Of a stretch of 8,749 nucleotides of DNA, positions 4,582-8,749 are shown in pieces. The first letter of the stretch is position 1. Every line of letters starts with the position of its first letter. The stretch spans positions 1 through 8,749 of the forward strand of contig CAMYJN010000066.1 of the NCBI GenBank assembly GCA_947258625.1. The letters run 5' to 3'. The notes under the pieces were generated by a model. The model was not told the origin of the DNA and searched no databases. It saw nothing but the letters and a program-made list of their open reading frames with translations. Source of the stretch: an uncultured Polyangiaceae bacterium (GTDB taxonomy: Bacteria > Myxococcota_A > Polyangia > Polyangiales > Houyiibacteriaceae). The translations under genes were made by a program, and so were the position numbers.

Positions 4582-5491
4582 GTCTGCACGACGACGCCGT
4601 GCACCTGACACATGCACCACGTGCCCTGCGGAAACACGACGCTGCGAAGACCCGCGCCCACTGCTCGAGCGCGTCTCGATACGCGCGGCGAAACGCGCGA
4701 AGCTCCGCGACCGCCTGAAAGAACACCCGTTTCTGGCCCCGTCCCACGGCAAAGGTCGGGTTTCGATCTCGAAGGAGCTCGAAACTCGTCGCGCGCCGAT
4801 AGGGGGACAGTCGGCGCACACGGCCGGCGCCGAGGAAGCGCCAACCGCGCTTTCGAATCTCCTGATGGGCGCGCCGCTCCAGGCGCTCGAGTTCTTCACG
4901 CACCGCTTCCCGCACTTCCTCGAGCTGGTAGCGCTCCGCCAATTTGGGCGGCAGCATGAGGGAAAGCATGGCGGTCTCGGGCCACTGGGAATTGTCCGGA
5001 CGAAAGTACAGATCGGGGCGGTTCAGCGTCCAGGTACGGCGCCCGAGCTCTTGTGGAAGCACGGTGATGCCGGGCCAGCGGCGCGCATGGCGGACGAGGC
5101 CCGTTTGAACGGGATTGGCCATCACGTAGGCGAGCTTCTCCACGATGGCTAGGTCGGTCAGCAACCGTACGACCGAGGTCTGCTCAGGGTCCCAGGTGGG
5201 ACCTCCCCACTTGCGAAGGACCTTGGTGCCCAACGACACCAAGCGATGGAGCTCCCAGAGGAACAGGGGAAACCGACCCTTGGTATCGGTCACGATCAAA
5301 TGCTCATGGGTGCTCATGAGGGTGACGGCGTGTACGAGGATGCCGAACTGCTTGGCACACACGGCGAGCGTGTAGAGGTAGAGCTGGCGAATGGCCGAAT
5401 CGGGGCGGAACAGATGATGGCGGTGAAGGGTGCGTCGCGTGATCAACACCGTGTCGCCCGGGAACACGAAGCGGGGTTGGGTCATGCGCAC
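4565..5491 (-). CDS. RAYT-like Y1/HUH transposase, C-terminus frameshifted
   Basis: This 308-aa protein belongs to the REP-associated tyrosine transposase / IS200-like Y1 family, which acts on single-stranded DNA. The start resembles the family (PRFVFPGDTVLITRRTLHRHHLFRPD, given in two parts at 6-18 and 19-31). The HUH metal site is H62-E63-H64 in MSTHEHLIVTD. The Tyr-containing helix is IVEKLAYVMANPVQTGLV, with Y122 the likely nucleophile. A long helical, arginine-rich C-terminal half (186-275) follows, as in large RAYTs of GC-rich bacteria. Near 4650-4665 the frame appears shifted: the minus-strand frame ending at 4578 reads RSVVFPQGTWCMCQVHG, which looks like the ordinary family end, while the main frame ends in cysteine- and arginine-rich residues. 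The start may be the ATG at 5485 rather than GTG 5491. No flanking REP hairpins are evident. Confidence 0.85.
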   Translation of the reverse strand: MRMTQPRFVFPGDTVLITRRTLHRHHLFRPDSAIRQLYLYTLAVCAKQFGILVHAVTLMSTHEHLIVTDTKGRFPLFLWELHRLVSLGTKVLRKWGGPTWDPEQTSVVRLLTDLAIVEKLAYVMANPVQTGLVRHARRWPGITVLPQELGRRTWTLNRPDLYFRPDNSQWPETAMLSLMLPPKLAERYQLEEVREAVREELERLERRAHQEIRKRGWRFLGAGRVRRLSPYRRATSFELLRDRNPTFAVGRGQKRVFFQAVAELRAFRRAYRDALEQWARVFAASCFRRARGACVRCTASSCRPSDVA

Positions 5492-5952
5492 GGGTGGAGC
5501 AGGAATCAGGCCATGGCCGCCGCGTGTGATTTCAACGCTTTGCGGGAGCGCGATTGGCGGATATCGTCGAACCCGACGACGAGCGCCAACCTCTGGGTGA
5601 GGTTGGTGATGGTGGGGCCATCTCTCACGCCTGTCTAGCCCGGGTGCGGTTGTGCCAGATCCACCGAAAACCCGCGTTAGATGACGCCCGCTACCAACTC
5701 ACCCGCGCTCTGCGCGACTCAAGCGGCGTTCGCGTGGATCCCGAAGGGGAATGAACGCCGCAAGATGACAACCCGACGAGCCTTCCCAGGTTGAAACCGC
5801 AACGGCCACACACCACGAGAGGCGCTGGCAACGGGTTTTCGCGGCGTGCTTCTCAAGTGCTCGAAATCAGAGACGGTGTTCTCGTTTTCGCTCGCCCCGG
5901 ACCGAAGAGCGTTAGCCATCTTCGGCCAGAGCGCGCGGCCCTTGAACGCAGC
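5492..5952. other. 461 bp without a convincing gene
   Basis: Open frames in this stretch are short, overlap one another on both strands and show no motif. The longest local candidates (minus 5719-5919, plus 5791-5997) encode low-complexity arginine- and serine-rich peptides and lack ribosome binding sites. CCCGGGTGCGGT near 5639 recurs at about 1928-1939, but 12 bases in GC-rich DNA is weak evidence. I see no tRNA, terminator or repeat copy. It is probably decayed sequence at the edge of the transposase insertion. Confidence 0.4.
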
Positions 5953-6240
5953 TCACGAGAAGCGTGCGTAGTACTCGGAGACCTTCGGGTGCTCTAGGAC
6001 GCGGTCGAGGTGGTCGACGAGCTTTGGCGCCAGTTCCTCAAGCTCAGCGACGGGGTACCGGTGCTGGGGCGTAGCCTCTACCAAACCCAGGTCGGGAGTT
6101 TCTTCGTGCGCGACGACCTCCGGGAGACGCATCTGCCAGTCTTTGCGCACGTCGATGGGACCGTTAGTGGGCGCTCTCGCGAAGTCCTGGCAGGGATGCT
6201 CCTCGACGAGATCCTCGAACGCATCCCGGTGCTGCCGCAA
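5953..6240 (-). CDS. Hypothetical protein, possibly 5'-truncated
   Basis: No family is recognised. The 95-aa product (start TTG 6240) is acidic and helix-rich: FEDLVEEHPCQDFARAP (8-24), DVRKDWQMRLPEVVAHEETP (30-49) and VAELEELAPKLVDHLDRVLEHP (64-85), ending SEYYARFS. Third codon positions are strongly G/C, as in real genes of such genomes, and the composition is globular rather than arginine-rich, which favours this strand over the opposite frame at 6010-6291. The frame stays open upstream for at least 100 bases past 6240 with no ATG, GTG or TTG, so the original N-terminus may have been replaced by the foreign sequence ending at the 6439 fragment. There is no ribosome binding site at the TTG. 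Confidence 0.4.
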   Translation of the reverse strand: MRQHRDAFEDLVEEHPCQDFARAPTNGPIDVRKDWQMRLPEVVAHEETPDLGLVEATPQHRYPVAELEELAPKLVDHLDRVLEHPKVSEYYARFS

Positions 6241-6438
6241 CTGGAGCGCTTCGATCGCTCTCGCGTTCGCCCGAGCCGAAATCGTCAGTGACCAGACAGT
6301 GACCAGAGCGCAGGGCCAGCAGGGGAATTCCAGGGTACTGCAGAGTATGGAAGTAAGGGTGCGGGTGGCCCGTGGGTGACAGCGATAGGCGGAAAGACCG
6401 AGTGTCCGCGTGGGGTTCGCGTATCGCGGCGCTTAGGG

Positions 6439-6459
6439 TTCGATTCCCACCGCCTCCAC
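6439..6459 (+). repeat. tRNA/tmRNA 3'-end fragment 3 (att-like)
   Basis: TTCGATTCCCACCGCCTCCA plus C is identical to the copy at 2907, and here it is preceded by GGG and followed by CCCC, so GGG-TTCGATT-CCC resembles a partial T-arm and the end reads CCTCCACC. The discriminator A and CGCCTCC acceptor fit a tmRNA (ssrA) 3' end better than tRNA-Ser. Neither a 5' acceptor strand (GGAGGCG or GGGGGCG) nor D/anticodon arms can be found within 100 bp upstream, so it is a remnant. It is the right-most copy and marks the transition to ordinary gene-dense sequence. Confidence 0.7.
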
Positions 6460-6467
6460 CCCTGGTC

Positions 6468-6488
6468 GGTGATTGCTCCGCAATCACC
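6468..6488. other. Perfect 9-bp hairpin after fragment 3
   Basis: GGTGATTGC (6468-6476) and GCAATCACC (6480-6488) pair perfectly around a TCC loop, 8 bp after the tRNA/tmRNA-like end. There is no T-tract (CTCCCC follows), so it is not a classical intrinsic terminator. It may be a relic of the terminator of the original RNA gene or a recombinase-related stem. Confidence 0.6.
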
Positions 6489-6658
6489 TCCCCAGCCCAT
6501 TGCGGTGTCCATCAGTCCGAACGTACGAAGAGCTGACAAGCGAGACGCCGCGTTCTTCCTAGAAGAACAAGCGGAGCTTGCCCCTGGGGCCACATTGCGA
6601 GGTGTTGTAGGTGTAGTTGCCGAAGACGACCCAACGGTCGATCTGCACTTCTACACGG

Positions 6659-6925
6659 TCAGGGCATCGTGAAGAGCAACCAGCCGGCTCCCGCCAAGAG
6701 AAGGATCAGCGCCGGAATCACGACCTTGAAGACCTTGCCCGACCGCTCGATCAAGGCGTCGCTCTTGGCCTGAATTCTCTCCGCGCGATCGTTGATGGCG
6801 TTCGCTCGGTCGTATTGGGTTCTTGCGATCTCGAGGTGCTCACGCTGAATCTCGAGCTGCTCCTGTTGGCCTCGCCGGATGTCTTGCAGCAAGGTGACCA
6901 GTCTATCCTCGCGCTCGCTCTCCAT
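6659..6925 (-). CDS. Tail-anchored coiled-coil membrane protein
   Basis: This is a small 88-aa protein of unknown function. I place the start at ATG 6925, preceded by a strong purine run (GGGGGGAG) six bases upstream; an upstream extension to 7084 is open but is arginine-rich with no such signal. Residues 5-60 are highly charged and heptad-like (EDRLVTLLQDIRRGQQEQLE, then REHLEIARTQYDRA), predicting a coiled coil. Residues 66-86 (FKVVIPALILLLAGAGWLLF) form one transmembrane helix followed by only three residues, so it should be anchored by its C-terminus with the coiled coil in the cytoplasm. Such proteins are common and uncharacterised in GC-rich bacteria. It lies about 200 bp downstream of the FMN-type gene on the same strand. 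Confidence 0.72.
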   Translation of the reverse strand: MESEREDRLVTLLQDIRRGQQEQLEIQREHLEIARTQYDRANAINDRAERIQAKSDALIERSGKVFKVVIPALILLLAGAGWLLFTMP

Positions 6926-7131
6926 ACTGCTCCCCCCCATCAGGATAGCGGCCCGTTGCTTCGTGCCCAAGCGAACGGCTCGCTGCTCGTCTGTCAACGT
7001 CGGCGCCTCGCTACGGCGAAAGCGATAGGGTCGGCTGGCAGCGGCCGAAACGGCATTCCCCAGTAGCGCCACTCGTCGTCGCACTCGTCACCACCCACGA
7101 AGCAGGCGCAGTGATTGGTGCGGGTGAGCGT

Positions 7132-7614
7132 TCAGCCGACCGACGTGCGGCCCCGCGCCTTTTCCGGGTCGCGCATGTCCAGAAGAGACACACCAACGCC
7201 GTACGTGGCGAACTGACCGGTTGGGCGAATCTCGATGATGCAGTTCTCGTCGATGGTCCCGTGCTGTTCGATCATGCGTCCCAGAATGGTTTCTAGGAGC
7301 TTCGGTTCGACGTCGCTCATCGGAACCACTCGCGCAGTACCGGTGAACGCGATCGTCGCGTCGGGAATCCTTATCCAGGGCATGAAAGGAACGCGTTTTG
7401 AAATCGTCACGTTGAGCGCGACGTGGGGGTTGAGCCGGATGTGCTTTGCCTTCCACGACTTCTTGGCCGCCCGTACGTAAAGGACCCGGTCTATCGGGAC
7501 ATAGACGATGCCTGCGGAGCGGGCCCGGCCTTTGGGATTTACGTAGGAAAGAACGGCGAACGAGCGCTTTTCGATTTCTTTCCAAACGAGGGCCGAAGTA
7601 ACGGGAGCTGGCAT
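7132..7614 (-). CDS. Pyridoxamine 5'-phosphate oxidase-like FMN-binding protein
   Basis: This 160-aa protein has the split-barrel flavin-binding fold of the PNPOx-like/F420- or FMN-dependent oxidoreductase superfamily. The opening helix and strand (LVWKEIEKRSFAVLSYVNPKG, in two parts at 9-20 and 21-29), SAGIVYVPIDRVLYVRAAKK (33-52), the phosphate-binding type segment SWKAKHIRLNPHVALNVT (53-70) and the strand TIAFTGTARVVP (87-98) are in family order. The C-terminal half has IIEIRPTGQFATYGVGVSLLDM (126-147). The substrate cannot be told; members reduce quinones, haems or unknown compounds, and true PdxH proteins are longer. The ATG at 7614 is preceded by AGGGGA at five bases. It is divergent from the methyltransferase gene, with a 140-bp shared intergenic region. 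Confidence 0.82.
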   Translation of the reverse strand: MPAPVTSALVWKEIEKRSFAVLSYVNPKGRARSAGIVYVPIDRVLYVRAAKKSWKAKHIRLNPHVALNVTISKRVPFMPWIRIPDATIAFTGTARVVPMSDVEPKLLETILGRMIEQHGTIDENCIIEIRPTGQFATYGVGVSLLDMRDPEKARGRTSVG

Positions 7615-7754
7615 GAAGGTCCCCTAGATCTGTGTTGGCTGCTGTCAAGCAGAGCTCCCAACTGGTCTCCGCGTGCACTCCGCGTGGCTACCACAAACCA
7701 GTTTCGAGGCGCCGAGGTTGACCGAAACGACGCCGCCAAAGATCCTAGGCCCGG

Positions 7755-8546
7755 ATGTATGCCGAGGCTCTACGGAAACGGTTTCCCAAACTGGCCCCAG
7801 TCGTCGACGACCTCTTCCTGCTGGAGCCTCACCAGATAGCGCGCCTCCCCCAGCGTGCTCCCCGGGGCGAGCTCGCCGCAGTTCTGCGGGAGTACCCGAA
7901 GCTAGTCCGGTTTCTCAGCGTCAGACACCCGCCAATCGAGCCGTTCCTGTCTGACTTGCTGCATGCGGCACCGAGCCTCGAGATGGATCTGGCCGAGTGC
8001 GAGGATCGGCTCTTGTGGGAACTGGCGGATCTGATCATCTACCAACGGGCCCCCGCCATGTACGACTCTAGCATCGTGAACACCTGGAGCCGGGCCGCGC
8101 TGCGAGAGGCCGAGCCGCTCGAGGGCAAGGTGGTCGCAGACGTCGGCGCCGGCACCGGTCAGGTGACATTCGCGGTGGCGCCGATCGCAGAAACGGTGTT
8201 TGCCGTCGAACCGGTGACCGCACTCCGGGCGTACATGCGGAACAAGGCGGCCCGCCGTGGTTTGGACAACGTCTTCGTGATCGACGTATTGCTGAGCGCC
8301 GTGCCTCTGCCTGCCGGGACAGTCGACGTGGTGTTGACTCAAAGGGCGATCGGTTGGGACCTTGCGTCCGAGATCGCCGAGATCGAGCGGGTCGTCCGAC
8401 CCGGCGGCGTCGCCTTTCATCTGACCGGGATACCGTTCCCCATGGATGACGACCCGCTGCATGAAAGGTTGTTGGGCAGCGGCTACGAGCAGGGCTCCTA
8501 CGATGACGGGGAAGCGCTCTATTGCAAGTACTTCAGAGAGTTCTAG
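7755..8546 (+). CDS. Class I SAM-dependent methyltransferase
   Basis: This 263-aa cytoplasmic enzyme transfers a methyl group from S-adenosylmethionine; the acceptor is unknown. The Rossmann-like methyltransferase core occupies about 122-225: motif I VVADVGAGTGQ (126-136), the acidic end of strand 2 at E152 (VFAVEPV), D177 after DNVFVI, motif IV VDVVLTQRAIGW (190-201) and post-motif ERVVRPGGVAFHLTG (211-225). The roughly 120-residue N-terminal extension (AEALRKRFPKLAPVV; CEDRLLWELADLIIYQRAP) is helical and may shape the substrate pocket. The start is ATG 7755 with only weak upstream purines. The C-terminus is short for the fold after strand 6; the segment downstream (see 8558-8683) is open in another frame. 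The FAD oxidoreductase gene follows after 137 bp on the same strand. Confidence 0.85.
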   Translation: MYAEALRKRFPKLAPVVDDLFLLEPHQIARLPQRAPRGELAAVLREYPKLVRFLSVRHPPIEPFLSDLLHAAPSLEMDLAECEDRLLWELADLIIYQRAPAMYDSSIVNTWSRAALREAEPLEGKVVADVGAGTGQVTFAVAPIAETVFAVEPVTALRAYMRNKAARRGLDNVFVIDVLLSAVPLPAGTVDVVLTQRAIGWDLASEIAEIERVVRPGGVAFHLTGIPFPMDDDPLHERLLGSGYEQGSYDDGEALYCKYFREF

Positions 8547-8652
8547 AACCGGCTGCGGAGGACTTCGTCTGGCATTTCTTCAACCTGCGCTTGCGGCGCA
8601 CCCACAGACGCGTTGACGCGGCGCGGCTCTTGCGGTTAGCTGACTGTCCGGT

Positions 8653-8667
8653 CCGGCTCTTTGCCGG
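8653..8667 (+). other. Small hairpin upstream of oxidoreductase gene
   Basis: CCGGC (8653-8657) and GCCGG (8663-8667) can pair around a TCTTT loop, with imperfect extension on both sides. It lies just before the ribosome binding site at 8672 and has no T-run. It is short enough to be chance in GC-rich DNA; a mild effect on translation of the next gene is possible. Confidence 0.25.
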
Positions 8668-8671
8668 GTTC

Positions 8672-8677
8672 GGAGGA
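8672..8677 (+). promoter_or_regulatory. Strong ribosome binding site (GGAGGA)
   Basis: GGAGGA lies six bases before the ATG at 8684 and fixes that start, although the frame is open further upstream. Confidence 0.8.
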
Positions 8678-8683
8678 GCACCA

Positions 8684-8749
8684 ATGAGCGAATTCGATGT
8701 CATCGTCGTCGGATCGGGCATGGGCGGCATGACGACCGCGGCCGCGCTG
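8684..8749 (+). CDS. FAD-dependent oxidoreductase, N-terminus only
   Basis: Only the first 22 residues are in the window: SEFDVIVVGSGMGGMTTAAAL after the Met. The hydrophobic strand DVIVVG followed by GSGMGG is the dinucleotide-binding GxGxxG motif of the NAD(P)/FAD Rossmann fold. The G-x-G-M-G-G-M/L-T/A-x-A-x-x-L version at the extreme N-terminus is typical of flavin amine oxidase, phytoene-desaturase-like and FAD-dependent carotenoid or prenyl-chain oxidoreductases. The subfamily cannot be decided from this much. A strong GGAGGA site precedes the ATG. It probably forms a transcription unit with the methyltransferase gene. Confidence 0.8.
   Translation, partial: MSEFDVIVVGSGMGGMTTAAAL

Noticed and set aside
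5633..5648. CCCGGGTGCGGT shared with 1928-1939
   Set aside because: Twelve bases in GC-rich DNA without extended flanking similarity are likely to recur by chance.
6010..6291. Plus-strand ORF of 93 aa
   Set aside because: Codon bias and composition favour the opposite-strand ORF at 5953-6240, although this is not decisive.
6340..6462. Complete tRNA or tmRNA gene ending at 6459
   Set aside because: No 5' acceptor strand, D-arm or anticodon arm can be fitted upstream, no tmRNA tag peptide is visible, and the T-stem is only partly paired.
6164..6593. Minus-strand ORFs reading GGGGGNRT and WRRWESNP
   Set aside because: These peptides are the familiar artefact of translating a tRNA/tmRNA 3' end backwards; both frames cross the fragment at 6439-6459 and have no other protein-like feature.
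7088..7678. Minus-strand ORF of 196 aa
   Set aside because: It is a frame shadow of the FMN-binding protein gene with arginine/histidine-rich content.
7902..8462. Minus-strand ORF of 186 aa
   Set aside because: It lies antisense to the methyltransferase gene, which has clear SAM-binding motifs.

Overview
The window is GC-rich and looks like an accessory, recombination-prone stretch of a large-genome bacterium. A Myxococcota or other former deltaproteobacterial host would fit, judging by composition, an IS4-type transposase remnant, a long REP-associated (RAYT-like) transposase and tmRNA-like 3'-end fragments. This is a weak inference; nothing here fixes the taxon.

Layout. At 1-191 (minus) lies the N-terminal part of a small antitoxin-like protein running off the window. 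Repeat copy 1 follows (246-438), then a minus-strand pair: a dual-specificity-type protein phosphatase (470-1180) and an unknown 203-aa protein (1243-1854). A tRNA/tmRNA 3'-end fragment (1945-1966) precedes a higBA toxin-antitoxin operon (1987-2559, minus) with a palindromic operator. Then come repeat copy 2 (2618-2810), a second 3'-end fragment (2907-2928), a second toxin-antitoxin pair on the plus strand (2984-3548), repeat copy 3 (3550-3696) and a broken IS4 transposase (about 3846-4581). After these are a Y1/HUH RAYT-like transposase (4565-5491, minus, C-terminus frameshifted), about 460 bp without a convincing gene, a probably 5'-truncated ORF (5953-6240, minus) and a third 3'-end fragment (6439-6459) with a hairpin behind it. 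The last 2.1 kb looks like ordinary genome: a tail-anchored coiled-coil protein, an FMN-binding split-barrel protein, a SAM methyltransferase, and the start of an FAD-dependent oxidoreductase at the right edge.

How it fits together. The left 6.5 kb reads as a pile-up of small selfish or defensive modules (two complete TA systems, one partial antitoxin-like gene, two transposases) around two dispersed repeat families. The first family is a 147-193 bp repeat present three times in one orientation. Aligned without gaps, its copies differ mostly at synonymous sites of one minus-strand reading frame, so it seems to be or to descend from a conserved small gene, and each copy lies within about 60 bp of a TA-type gene. 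The second family is a roughly 21-bp tRNA/tmRNA 3'-end sequence present three times in direct orientation, as left by successive site-specific integrations; two of these copies bracket the higBA module. No integrase is visible in the window.
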